Assembly (NCBI GenBank): GCA_015680685.1
Contig: MNCI01020454.1
Coordinates: 273,706-337,705 of the forward strand
Reading direction: 5' to 3'
DNA: 64,000 nucleotides
DNA from: Gnetum montanum
Taxonomy: Eukaryota > Streptophyta > Gnetopsida > Gnetales > Gnetaceae
Part shown: in pieces, positions 33,060-45,840 of the stretch
Numbering within the stretch: position 1 is the stretch's first letter
Layout of the letters: every line of letters begins with the position of its first letter
Program-made: the position numbers and the translations under genes
Notes under the pieces: model-generated
What the model was told of the DNA's origin: nothing
Seen by the model: the letters and a program-made list of their open reading frames with translations, nothing else
Database searches by the model: none

Positions 33060-34130
33060 AGAATTCTACATAGTCCTTGATCAAGTTCATGAATGTGTAT
33101 GTGGGGGACATGTAGAACCTAAAGCCATGGCCACAAAGATTAGATGATTAGCCTATTATTGGCCATATATGAAAAGCAATTTCTTGTAGAAAGTTAAAAA
33201 CTTATGACACCTATCAATGACATAGCAGCCTAATACATGTGCCACCAACTAAGTTACAAAACACTCAAATAACTTGGTCATTTTAATAGTGGGAACTTAA
33301 TATTCTTGGATGTATAACACCTAAATCATTTTTGGGGTATATCTTCATCATTAATACAACCAAACACTTCAAAAAGTGGGTTGAAGCTATTTCTCAAAGA
33401 AAGATAACATCCCAACAAGTCTGTAGATCTATATTAGATAACATAGTAGCCCATTTTAACATACCTCTAACCATAGTTACAAATAATGTATCAGCTTTTA
33501 ACACCCAAGAAACATAATCCTTTTGTCAAGAACTAGGCATTAAAAATTCATTTGCATCACTATATTAACATCAAGCTAATGGAAAAGCTTATGCTAACAA
33601 CAAGTTTATCATAAACTTGCTTAAAATAATGCTAAACAATGACAGATACAAGTGGCATGAGTAGCTTGTCCATAAACTTTGGTCCTATCACACCACCTTT
33701 TGAACTATAATTGGTGTCATCCCATATAACTTTATTTATGGATATGAATTTGTTTTGCCTTTTTAATTTCAAGTTCCATTGCTAAGAGTGGATGTATCTA
33801 ACTTCATGAATGATGAATAGAACAAGGAGCTATGTACCATTGACCTTGATTCGGTGGAAGAGCAGTAAATAAAAATTCTCATACATAACAAACAATACTA
33901 AGAGAGGTAGAAGAAATAACATCATCATGACCTAAATAAGTGAAATATCAAGGCAGAAGACCATGTCCTTATGATTGTTCACAAGTATGTGGACAAATTC
34001 TAAGCCAATTCGGATGGACCTTTCTTGTTCACAAGGGCCTATAGCAACAAGGCATTCAAATTGGTGAACATAGATGGGAATGAATTAGCCAATTCAATCA
34101 ACCATTCCTATCTTTAACCTTATTATATCT
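33060..34130 (+). pseudogene. Tat-like integrase
   Basis: The zinc-binding part is degraded (CGGHVEPKAMATKIR at about 33103). The core has an open piece at 33332-33517: IINTTKHFKKWVEAISQRKI followed by TSQQVCRSILDNIVAHFNIPLT and IVTNNVSAFNT. The aspartates expected in DYFTKW and TDNG positions read N or T, so the catalytic site is lost. The C-terminus (to about 34120) reads FTRAYSNKAFKLVNIDGNEL, as in Tat-type integrases. In-frame stops occur elsewhere. Confidence 0.8.
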
Positions 34131-35222
34131 AACATCTTATTTACAAGTACAAATACATGATGTACATTAATGACCTTTACAACCAATAACAAGTGATCCT
34201 AAACAACATCTTTCTCTTATCTCTCTCTTTGACATAACAAATAAACTACAAAACCTTGTAACATCTATGATACAAATTAAAAAAATTTTAATGTCATACC
34301 AAATTGTAACTTATGGTGGCCTATGGTTTTATTGTTGTCTCATGTAGCCTTATGTAATGTGTTGTAACAACATACTTTCATTGTATTATTTTCTTATTCT
34401 CTTGAAGTTATGATTTTAGGATGAATCCTGGAAGTCATTGTGAAGGTGTAACTCATAACAACACCAAGTTACCATGTGATCTTGATGCTTGAGATTTGGT
34501 TAGCTTGACTTGTTGTGGCAAGAGTTCTTATCTCAAATCACCTCCATAACCCCTTTCTAGGCCACAATCCCATAGCCTAATTGTAACCTTCCTTACCATA
34601 AACAACAATGGTGACTTATCTTTGGCATGCATGCATTGTGGACATGTTACATCTCCTTCATCATACTACATCATCAAGTTCATTGCATGTAACACATCTC
34701 ATCCAACAAGAAAACCAAAGTAAGTTCGAACTTGGTAATGAAATCCAATGAAGGTTTTACACCACACAAAAAAAAAAGAGGTGAAGAAAATTGCCAAGAA
34801 AGCCTAGAAGGCCAATGAAGCTAAAAAGATAGATTAATGGCTCAAAACATAAAAATGGAGGATCCTAATGATCAAATAATAATTGAAGTTGTGTTTTAGT
34901 TCCTCAAAAACATTACTAAGTGAGCATCACTTCAAATCACAAAGCATGAAGACTTCACAAATCAATAAGCATGTGACTGCCATATCATATCCATGATGTC
35001 AACATGTGTAATTCATTGTTAACCCCTATGATAATTTCCTTGTGATCAAATATACTCTTTATTCCATATCACCCCATCATAACATAATCTTACAATTACA
35101 AGCACTCTTTAGCATTGCTCAAAATCTACAAAATCAAGCATAGAGAGGAAGCACTGTCAACAAACCTATGATGGTTTTTGTCATTCTTTGTCGATGTCTC
35201 TTAGGTCAATCCTCAAAACATG
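34131..35222 (+). other. 3' untranslated region of the Tat-like element
   Basis: No coding motif. This is AT-rich spacer between integrase and the polypurine tract. Its last 80 bases match the same position of the non-autonomous element (about 11020-11088). Confidence 0.6.
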
Positions 35223-35238
35223 AACAAAGAGGGGCCAA
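35223..35238 (+). other. Polypurine tract of the Tat-like element
   Basis: AACAAAGAGGGGCCAA lies immediately before the LTR start TGAAACATC. It closely resembles the tract at 11089-11104. Confidence 0.85.
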
Positions 35239-36434
35239 TGAAACATCACAAAGAAAACTCATGTTGTAACTCATGATCTTCACCATTGAAATTGAGATAG
35301 GATCTTATTGTAAAAATGTGTATTTTGTAGTTCATGGACTATAATCTCACATACTTTAACTTATTGAGGTTGAATAATTCCTCATAAGTTGTTTTTGCCT
35401 CACTTCCCAAGTGGAAAAAGCTATATTTAGTATGTATCTAGGATTGCAAAGGCTAAAAATGCCTTGGAAGTTATGATTTGGATTTTTCATGGTATTTATG
35501 TTGGCCATGATAATTAATACATTGGAAAAAATTGCAACTAGTATATTAATTCATGGGTTTTAAACTTTTATACCAAAGCCACCATATTGTTTCTAGGACA
35601 TACTAGAAGTAGCATACGTCTGTTGCAAAACATCATGGCCAGCATTCTCCTTATGAAATCCAATGTATGTTTCTCATAGTCAGTGTATCTTTGGTGAAGA
35701 AAATATGTATTTTCAAATATAGCATATCTTTTTGAAGTATAACATATTTTTGATGATCTTCCTGCATCAAATTTATCAAAATTAAAAAAAAATTGCTAAG
35801 ATTAATGACCTACAATGTTAGAAATTTGTAGCAATTTATTAACAATCAAGGCAAAGAATTGCAAAAATGTACCAACATTTAATGATCTATATAAACCAAA
35901 TGTAACCATATTATAAAAAATTTTGGAACTTTGACCTTTTAGCATTTTTGAGACTTTTTGGCAAATTCACAATCAACTAAGCATTAGAGACTCTCAAAGT
36001 ATTGTAGAACAAAATTTAAGCAACCATCCATCACTTTCAACACCAATGAAGCAACTCTATACTTGAGAACCAATAAGGAGTTTCAAGAATTAAAGCTTGG
36101 GAGGACCTAGATCATGAGGTTGAATATAGGATATAATCTATTGATTTTACCAGACTTCAAGCATCATCTCTATAGCTCCTTCTACATCTAAGCACATAAC
36201 TTGTACCCATTTGAACTCAATTTCTTTAACATTTTCTTATTTTAATAAAAATTGGTAGCTTCTTTAACATTTTCTTTAATTTTCTTAAACTCATTTACAA
36301 TTTCTAAGTCCTTGGAAGATCAACAAGATCATCCAAAATGTCTTGGATGCTCTTTTTTGGAGGTCCTTAGGATCTAAGGTTAAATTATTCACTTGAGATG
36401 TTAATTTTTTTAGCACTAAATTTTTCTAATAAAT
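35239..36434 (+). repeat. Tat-like 3' LTR, truncated by the array
   Basis: It matches 1692-2811 and then 13238-13376 without the intervening element, so it is an empty-site copy. The match ends at about 36434, within CACTAAATTTTTCTAATAAA, where TTTAGG repeats begin. The LTR lacks its CA end, so it was broken after insertion or overwritten by the array. Confidence 0.85.
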
Positions 36435-39400
36435 AAGGTTTAGGATTTAGGTTTTAGGGTTTAGAGTTTGAATTTTTGTGTTTGAGGTTTATGGTTAAGG
36501 GATCAGGGTTTATGGTTTAAGAATTAGAATTCAAGATTCAAGGTTTAGAATTTAAGGCTTGAGGTTTGGGGTTTGACATTTAGGGTTTGTTATTCGATTT
36601 TTGGGGTTTGAGGCTTAGGATTTCCAAGCCATGATTCAAGGTTTAGGATCCAAGCTTCAAGGTTTAGGGTTTAGGATTGTTGGTTTGAGGGTTTAGAGTT
36701 TAGGTTTTAAGGTTGAGTGTTTAGAGTTCCAATGTTCTAGGGTTTACAATTTATAATTGAGGGTCTAGGATTGAACGTTTAGGATTTTAGGGTTTAGGTC
36801 TAAGGATTGACTGTTGAGTGTTGAGGGTGAGGGTTTAAGGTTTAGGATTTTAGGGTTTAAGATTTTAGGATTTAGGGTTTAGGGTTTAAGATTTAGTGTT
36901 TATAATTTATCAATTAGGGTTTAGTGTTTAGAGTTTAGGGTTCATGGCTCAAGGTTTAGGATTATAGGGTTCTAGGTTTTAGGGTACAAGATCTAGGATT
37001 TAGGATTTAGGATTTAGGGTTGAGGGTTTAGAGTTCTATTATTTTAAGGTTCTACGTTAAGGGATTAGGATTCTTGGGTTTAAGATTTTAGGGTCCTATG
37101 GTTCTAGGTTTCTAGGGTTTAGCTTTTTGGGTTTAAGATATAGGATTCTAGGATTTAGAATTTTGTATTCAAGGTTTATGGTTCTAAGGTTCCAAGATTC
37201 GAGAATTCTAAGGATTAGGTTTTAGGATTTAGGGTTCATTGTTTAGGGTTTTAGGATTTAGTGTTTAGCATTCATTGTTAAGGGTTATGGTTGAGGGTAT
37301 AGGGTGGAGGGCTTAGGGTTTATGGTTTATGATTTTATGCTTTTATGGATTTTATAGATTAGGGTATAGGGTTTTAGGACTTTATGAATTCTCAAGATTT
37401 TAGGGTCTAGTATTAAATAGTTTATGGCTTAAGTTTGAGGGTTTAGGGTTCTAGGATTCTAGGGCTCTGGGTTCTAGGGTTCTAGATCTTGTAATTCTTA
37501 TTTTAAGATTCTAGATTTAGGACTTATCATTCTAGGGTTTAGGATTCTAATGTTTATGGTTCTAGGATTCTAAGATTCTAGGGTTTAGGCTTTTAGGACC
37601 TAGGTTTTAGGGTTCTGGGATTCTAGGATTTGAGAATTATAGGATTTAGGATTTAGGGTTTTGGATTTTGAGTTTATGATTAAGGGTTGAGAGTTAAGGG
37701 TTCTATTTTTCAATTTTTGGTGTTTGGCATTCAAGGTTTAAGGTTTAGAGCTCAGGGTTGACCATTCAGGATTTAAGACTCAAGGTTTAAGATTCAATTT
37801 TTGTGGTTCATGGTTCTAGGATCAGGGTATGGGATTCAAGGTTTGGTGCTTGGGTTTAAGTGTTTAGGGATGAGGGTTTAAAGTTTAGGATTTAGAGTTT
37901 TAGGATTTAGGATTTTAGGATTTATATTTTAGAATTTAGGATTTAGGGTTCCATGCTTAGGGTCTAGGATTTTGGGATTAGGATTCATAGTTCATAGTTC
38001 ATGACTCATGATTTTAGCTTTGGATTTCATGGTTTAGGATTTAGGGCTCAAGGTGTAGGGCTTGGTGTCAAGTGTTTAAGGATAAGGGCCTAGAATTGAG
38101 GTTTTAGGATTTGGGATTCTTGGTTTAGGATTATTGGTTAAGGGTTTTGGATTTTGGATTTTATGATTTAGGATTTAGGTTTATGAATTTTAGGATTAAT
38201 GGTTGTAGGATTCTAGGGTTTAGGATTTAGGATTCAGATTTTAGGATTTAGGATTTAGGATTTAGGATTTAGGATTTAGATTGTAGGTTGTAGGATTTAG
38301 GATTTAGGATTCTGGGTTCATGGTTTAGGATTTAGGATTTGTGGTTTAGTGTTTAGGGTTTGGGAGTTTTGGGTTCAAGGTTTAAGGTTCAAAGTTTTAA
38401 GATTAGAATTTAAAATTCATGGTTTAGTATTCAAGGTTTGTGGTTTAGGATTTAGGATTCATAGTTTGTGTTTTAGTGTTTATGATTTTATGTTTAAAGT
38501 TTGGCGTTTAGGGTTTAGGGTTCAAGGTTGTGGGTTCATGATTTAGGGTTCTAGGTTTAGGATAAATAATTAAGGGTTAAGAGTTAAGGGTTTAGTATTT
38601 GAAGGTTTTAGTATTGTGAATTTTAGGGTTTGAGGGTTTAGGATTTTAGGATTCTAGAGTTTAAGGTTTAGGATCAAGGTTTATGATTTATGATTCAAGT
38701 TTTAAGATTTAGGGTTTAGAATTAAGGATTCAAGTTTTAGGATTCTATATTAAACATTTGGGAATAGGGTTTACAGTTCAAGGTTTAGGATTTGAGTCTT
38801 GAAATTCAGGGTTTAGTCTTTGGATTTTAGTGTTTAAGGTTTAGGGTTTAATATTCAGGGTTCATGGTTTAAGATTTGGAATTCTAGGATCATCATTTGG
38901 GCTTTGAGGTTTCGTGTTCATGGCTTAGGATTTAGATTTCAAGATTCAGAGTTTAAGGCTTAGGGTTTGAAGTTCAGGATTTGGGTTTTGGGGCTTAAGA
39001 TTTAGAGCTCAAAGTTTAGAATTTGAGATTCTATGTTTAGGGTTTAGGGTTTACGTTTTGAGATTTGGGGTTCATGATTAAGGGTTTAGGGTTCAAATTT
39101 TGGGGTTTAGGGTTCAAGGTCTTTAATTTAGTATTAAGGATTTATGGTTTGGGATTAAGGTTTTAGGGCTTAGGATTCTAGGTTTATGATTTAGGGTACA
39201 AAGTTTAGGGTTTGAGGTTTCAGATTTAAGGTTTAGGATTTGCGGTTTGGGGTTTGGTGTTTAGGATTGAGGGTTTAGGGTTTAGGATTTAGGATTTTAG
39301 CATTCAGTGTTTTAAGATTTTTGGATTTTAAGGTTTAGGATTTAGGATTTATGATTTATGATTTAGGATTAGGTGTTTAGGATTCATGGCTCAATGTTTA

Positions 39401-42400
39401 GGATTTGGGGTTTAGGGTTTGACATTGAGGATTTGGTGTTTAGATTTTAGGGTTTAGGATTGAGGGTCTAGGAATTAAGGATAAGGGTTTAGGATTCTAG
39501 GTTCATGATTTAGGGTTTGAGGTTCAGGGATCCATGTTTACGATTTAGGTCTCAATTCTTATGGCTTAGGATTTATGTTTTATGGTTTGTAGTTGAGGGC
39601 TCAAGATTTAGGATTCAAGTTTCAGGGTTTAATATTTTGGGGTTTAGGTTCTAAATTAAGGGAACACGTTTGAGGGTTTGGGATTTAGGGCTTTAAGGTT
39701 TGAGTATTTTAGAGTTGAGGATTTAAGATTCAATGTTCAAGGATCAAGGTTTATGATTCAGGGTTCAAGGCTCAGGGTTTAGGGTTTAGGATTCTACATT
39801 TTGAGGTCAAGGTTTGAGGTTCAAGGTTCAATGTTTATGGATCAGGGTTAAGCAATTAGGATTCTAGGTTTAGCTTTCTAGGTTCAAGAGTTTGTGTTTG
39901 GGGTTTGGGATTTGGGATTTATGATTTGAGCTTTAGGGTTCAAGGCTAAGGTTTTAGGATTTTGGATTTAGGGTTTAGGATTAAGGGTATAGGGTTAAGG
40001 TTTTAGGATTCAAGGTTAAATGCTTTATGTTTTTTTGGTTTAGGGTCTAGGACTTAGTGTTCTAGAATTCTATGTTCTAGATTTCTTGGTTCTAAGATTC
40101 TTGATTTAGGATTCTAGGTCTAGGGTTTTGTGTTTAGGATCTAAGGTTTTAGGGTCCCAAACATTAAGATGTAGAATTCTAGAATTTTAGGTTTTACGAT
40201 TCAAGGTTTAGGGTTTAGGATTTTATTGTTATTAGGATTTAGAATTTTAAGATTTAAGGGTTTTATGGTGTTATGATTTTTAGGGTGTAGGATTTAGGAT
40301 TTAGGGTCTAGGTTTTAGGGTTCAAGATTCATGGATTAGGGTTTATGTTTTAAAATTTAGGATTTTAAGGTATTTATGGTTTGGGATTTTAGGTTTTTAA
40401 TGTTTCAAGTGTTTTATGTTTTAGGGTTTTTAGGGCTTAGTGTTTGAGACATTAGGATTTAGGATTTAGGATTCATGGTTAGGGATTCGAGGCTTAGGGA
40501 TGAGGATTTAGGGTTTAATGTTCAAAATCTAGGGTCTAGTGTTTAGGGTTTAGGATTTTCTAGGATTTATGGTTTAGGATTTAGGTTTCATGATTCAAGT
40601 TTAAGGGTTTAGTGTTAAGGGTTTAGTGTTTAAGGTTTAGAGTACATGGTTAAGGGCTTAAGACTCATAGTTGAGGGTTTAGTGTTTATGCTTTAGAATT
40701 TAGGAGTTCTTTTGGATTTAGGATTTTTAGGTTTAAAAGTTCAAGGTTTAGGATTTAGTGTTTAGGGTTAAAGATTCATGGTTCATGATTTAGGATTTAG
40801 AATTTTTAGGATTTTAGGATTTAAGGTTTTAGGGATTAGGGTTTAGTATTTTTAGGGTTTAGAATTATAGGTTTAGAATTAGGGATTTAGAATTTAGTGT
40901 TAAGGATTTAGGATTTAGGTTCAACATTTAGTATTTAGGGTTCAAGATTTAGGTTTTAGGGTTCATGGATTTTTAGTATTTAGGGTTTTCTAAGGTTTAG
41001 GGTTTAGGGTTTATTTTTCTTTAGGATTTAGGATTTTTGGATTTTTTAGGGATTTAGTATTTAGAATTTATTATTTTAGGATTTACTACTTAGGATTTTA
41101 TGGTTTAGGGTTTATGATTTACATTATAGAGTTTAGGTTTCAAGGTTTAGGGTTTAGGGTTTAGGATTTAGGGCATAGGGTTCTTAAGATTTAGGGTTTT
41201 AGGTTCAAGATTCACAATTAAGGGTTCAATGTTTAGTGTTTAGGAATCATGGTTCATGGTTCAAGGTTTAGGATTTAGAGTTTTCAATTTAGGATTCTTA
41301 GGATTCATGGTTATTGTTATTTAGGGCTTCGAATTTAGGGTTCAAAGCTTAGTCTTTAGGTTTTAGGTTTTATGGTTTAGGATTCAAGGTTGAGAATTTA
41401 AGGTTGAGGGTTTTGGATTTTGGTTTTAGGGTTAATGGTTTAGAATACAAGATTTAGGATTCTAGGTCCAATGTTTTGGATTTATTATTCATGGTTCAAG
41501 ATTCAAGATTTAGGGTTCTTAGGATTCTTAGGATCTTTAGAGTTTAGGATTTTTATGGTTTAGGGTATAGGGTTTTAGGGCTCATGGTTTAGGATTCAAG
41601 GTTCACAGTTCAGGGTACTTATGGTTGATGGTTCATAGTTCATGGTACTTAAGGTTTAGGTATCTTAGAATTCTTAGAGTTTATGGTTCTTAGGGATTAA
41701 GTTGCAAGGTTTATGTGTTAGGGTTCAAGGTTTAGGATTTAAGGTTTAGGATTTAGGATTAAGTATTCAGGGATTATGGATTTTATGGTTTATGGTTTTT
41801 AGGATTTAGGGATTAGGGATTAGAATTTAGGATTTTAGGGTTTGAGGTTTAAAGTTTAAATTTAAGAATTCAAGGTTTAGGATTTAGGGTTGAGAATTCA
41901 TGGTTTAGAGTTCAATGTTTAGGATTTAAGCTTTAGGGTTTTAGGATTTTAGTTTTTAGGTTTTTTAGAATATACTGTTTAGGATTTAGGGTTTAGGGTT
42001 AAGGATTTAGAATTCAAGGTTGAGTCTTCAAGCTTAAGGGTTGAGGGTTTAGGATTTAGGGTTTTTTAGGGTTTAGGATTTTTTTGGATTAAGGGTTAAG
42101 GGTTTATCTTTCATGGTTCAAGGTTTAAAGTTTAAGGTTTGGGGTTCAAGGCTCAAGGTTTAGGGTTCAAGGTTCAAGGTTCAGGGTTTAGGGTTTAGGG
42201 TCCTATGGTTTCCAAATTTGGGGTTTAAGATTCTATGAACTAAAGATTAGTTTTTAGGGTTTAGGGTCTATGGTTTACGATTTTAAGGTTTAAGGTTTAG
42301 AATTTAGTATTCTAAGGATTTAGGGTTTAGGGTTTTGGATTGATGGTTTAGTGCCTAGGTTTCTGGGTTCAAGTCTCAAGGTTCAAGATTTAGGATTCAT

Positions 42401-43699
42401 GGTTTTTATTTAGGGTTTTTCTATTTTTAGAGATTTAGGATTTTTAGTGTTTTAACATTTATGATTCTTAGGGTTTAGGATTGAGGGCTTATTTTTAATG
42501 GTCTAGTATTTAGGGTTTTGGATTAAAGGTTTAGGGTTGAGGGTTTAGAGTTGAGGATTTAGGGATTAGGGTTCTTAGGGTTTAGGGTTTATGGTTCAGA
42601 GTTTAGGATTTCTATGGTTCATTTTTAAGGATTTGGTATTTAGGGTTTGGTTTTAGGATTTAGGGTTTAGGGCTGAACATTTACAGTTTAGAGTTTAGGG
42701 GCTAGGGTTCATGATTGAGGATTTAGGGTTCATTTTTCAATGTTTAAGGTTCAGAGTTAAGTATCTAGGTGTTCAGGGTTTATGGTTTAGGGTTCATGGT
42801 TTAGGGTTTAGTGTTCTTAGGATTTAGGATTCTTATCATTTAGGATACATAGTGTTCCTAGGGTTTAGGGTTCATTGTTCAGGGTTTTGGATTTTATGGT
42901 CTAGGGTTTAGCAGTTATGATTCATGGTTTCTAGGGTTTAGGGTTTTTTGAGTTTAGGGTTTTAGAGTTAACGATTTCAGATTTTATGATTTTTATTTTT
43001 GGCATTTAGGGTTTAAGATTGATAGTTTGGTTTTTAGGATTTTAAATTTAGGATTTAGGGTTCAGGATTCAAGGTTTAGGGATTATGGTTTTAGGGTTTT
43101 GGATTTATAATTTTTGGGATTTATGATTTTTAAGATTAAGGGTTTAGGGTTAATGGTCTAGGATTCAGGATTCAAGGCTTAGGGTCTAAGATTTAGGGTT
43201 CTATCATTGTAGGATTTTGGATTCTAGGCTTATGGGTTAAGGGTTCTAGGCTTAGGGTTTAGAGTTATAGCTTTTAGGATTTAGGATTCTACATTAAAGA
43301 TTTAGGGTTTGGTATTCATGGTTAAGGGTTTTAGGATTTAAGGTTTTTTTGGTTTAGGGATTAGGATTCTTAAGGTTTGTACAGTTTAAGGTTCAAGCTT
43401 CTAAGCTATGGGTTCTAGATTTTAGATTTAGGGTTCAGGATTTATGGTCTAGTGTTCTTATGGTTTAGGTTTCTTAAGGTTTAAAGTTCTCAAGGTTTCA
43501 ATCTCTACATTTAGGGTTCTCTAGTATTTGGATTTAGGGTTTAGAATTCTCTAAATATAGGATCTAGGATTTAGGATTCATGCTTCAGTGTTTAGTATTT
43601 AGCCTTTAGGGTTCAAAATTCAAGGTTTGGGATTTGGGGTTTTAGGGTTTTAGGATATAGGATTTTAGGGTTTAGTATTTTTAGGATTTAGGGTTTAGC

Positions 43700-43812
43700 G
43701 TTTATGGTTTAGAGCTTTAGGATTTAGGATTTTACAATTTAGGGTTTAGGGTTTAGAGTTTATGGTTTAGAGCTTTAGGGTTTAGGATTTTACAATTTAG
43801 GATTTAGGATTT
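43700..43812 (+). repeat. 58-bp duplication within the array
   Basis: GTTTATGGTTTAGAGCTTTA starts at 43700 and again at 43758, and the next 38 bases match with a few changes. This shows local unequal exchange or slippage inside the array. Confidence 0.8.
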
Positions 43813-45560
43813 AGATATTTATGGGCTCAATGTTTAGGTTTTAGGTTTAAGGGTTTATGATTTAGGATTAAGAGTTGAGGGTTTTATGATTAAAGGTTTA
43901 GGGTTCAGTGTTCAATGTTTAATGTTCAAGCTTTAGGATTTAGGGTTTAAGGTTTAGGATTTAGGGTTAAGGGTTTGTGGCTAATGATTTAGGATTTAGG
44001 TTTTATATTCTAGAATTTAGGGTTTTGGGCTTAAGGTTTATGTTTCATGATTTACAGTTTAAGATTTAGGATTTTAATATTTTATGGTTTAGAATTCTAG
44101 GGTTCTAGTGTTTAAGGTTTAGGATTCTTAAGGTTTTTAGGGTTTAGTCTTTTGCATTATAGGCTCTAGATTCTAGTTTTAGGTTTTAGGATTTAGGGTT
44201 TTTGGTTTAGGGTTCTCTGGGTAAGAGGGTTAGAGTTTAGGATTTAGGGTTTTCTAGATTGAGAATTTAGTGTTTAGGATTCTAGGTTCAATGTTCAATG
44301 TTTAGGGTTTAGGGTTTATTATTTTTAGTGTTTAGAGTTTTTTAGTGTTTATTATTGATGGTTTAGGATTCAAGGTTGATGGTTCATGATTTAGAATTAA
44401 GGTTTCAAGGTTTAGGGTTTTGGTACTTTGGATATAGGGTTTAGGATTTAGGATTGAAGGTTGAGGGTTTAGGGTTTAAGATTCTAAATTCAAAGTTCAT
44501 GGTTTAGGATTTAGGATTTATTATTTTAGGGGTTTAGGATTTATGTTTCAAGGTTTAGTATTCTAGGTTCTAGGGTTCTTGGAATCTCTGGTTTTAGGGT
44601 TCTATGTTTAGGATTAAGGGTCTAGGGTTCCTAGGATTTAGAGTTCTTAGTGTTTAGGAATTAGGATTCTTAAGGATCAGGCTTAAGGGTTAAGGATTCA
44701 GGGTTTAGGATTTAGGATTTTACAGTTTAGGGTTCATGGATTAGCATTTAAGGATTTTAAAGTTTTGGTGATTTTTTATTTTTGATTTTAGGGTTTTAGT
44801 GTTTAATGTTTAGGGTTTAGGTTTTTAGGATTTAGGGTCTAGGGTTCATGGTTTAGGATTCCCATATATTAGGGTTCTTAGTTTTTGGGTTCATGGATTA
44901 GGATTCTAGGTTCATGATTCATGTTTCAATCTTCAGTGATTATGGTTTTTTGTTCAAGGATCATACTTAAGGATTCTAGAGTTTATGATTTAGGATTCTA
45001 CTATTTAGGGATCTATGATTGTAGGGTTTGACATTCTATGGTTCAAAGGTTTAGAGTTTAGGATTTAGGGTTTAGTATTTAGTAATTAGTATTTATTATT
45101 CTTATGATTTAGGGTTCTTAGGGTTTAGTGTTTAGGGCTTTAGGGTCTAGGGTTTAGGGTTTTGGAGTTTTAATTTTTTAGGGTTTAGGGCTCAATGTTC
45201 AGGGTTCAAGTTTTAGGATTAAGGACTTAGGGTTTAGAGCTTGGCGTTTAGGGTTCAATGTTTAGGGTTGATGGTTTAGGATTTAAGGTTTATGACTTAG
45301 GATTCAGAATTCATGATTTAGAATTCTAGATTTAGGGATAAATATTGTTAGGATTAAGTATTCAAGGTTTAGGATTTAGGATTTAGGGTTCGATGTTTGG
45401 GATTCAAGGTTTTTGGTTCAGGGATGAAGGTTGAGGGTTTATAATTTACTATTTAGGATTTAGGTTTAATTATTTTAGATTTAGGGTTCAAGGTTCAGTG
45501 TTTGGGGTTTTGGTTTTAGGATTCAAGGTTTAGGGTTTAGGATTTGGAGTTTGGGGATCA

Positions 45561-45840
45561 AGGTTTAGGTTTTAGGGTTTTGGGACTAGTGTTTAGGATT
45601 TAAGGTTTAAGGATCTTATTTCAAGGTTTAGGGTTCTTATGGTTCTTAAGTTTTAAGCTACTCAAGGTTTAGGGTTTATGTATTAGGATTTAGGGTTTAA
45701 AAAGGTTTAGGTTTTAGGGTTTTGAGATTAGAGTTTAGGATTTAGGGTTCAAGGTTCTTATTTGAAGGTTTAGTGTTCTTATGGTTTTTTAGTTTTAAGC
45801 TACTCAAGGTTTAGGGTTTAGGGTTTATTTCTTAGGATGT
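45561..45840 (+). repeat. 142-bp duplication within the array
   Basis: AGGTTTAGGTTTTAGGGTTT starts at 45561 and 45703. Both copies contain the unusual word AGTTTTAAGCTACTCAAGG and then TTTAGGGTTTA. This is a second, longer higher-order unit. Confidence 0.85.

Larger units (their letters stand above)
1692..36434 (+). mobile_element. Tat-like Ty3/gypsy retrotransposon, split by nested insertions
   Basis: Two direct LTR copies begin TGAAACATCACAAAG at 1692 and 35239. Between them lie, in plus orientation, a gag remnant (14551-15880), an RT N-terminal stub joined to RNase H (31810-32400), a second RNase H (32530-32830), integrase (33060-34130) and a polypurine tract (35223-35238). The order RNase H, second RNase H, integrase is typical of the plant Tat lineage. 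Inserted into it are the non-autonomous element (2812-13232, in the 5' LTR) and a minus-strand chromovirus (15905-25491). The right LTR is cut off by an array. That 1692 and 35239 belong to a single insertion is inferred from order and orientation; no target duplication can be checked because the right LTR end is lost. Confidence 0.7.

Noticed and set aside
38349-38546. 65-codon ORF with a VxGLGFR-like heptad pattern
   Set aside because: It is the translation of TTTAGGG-type repeats (21 bases give 7 residues) and not a protein.
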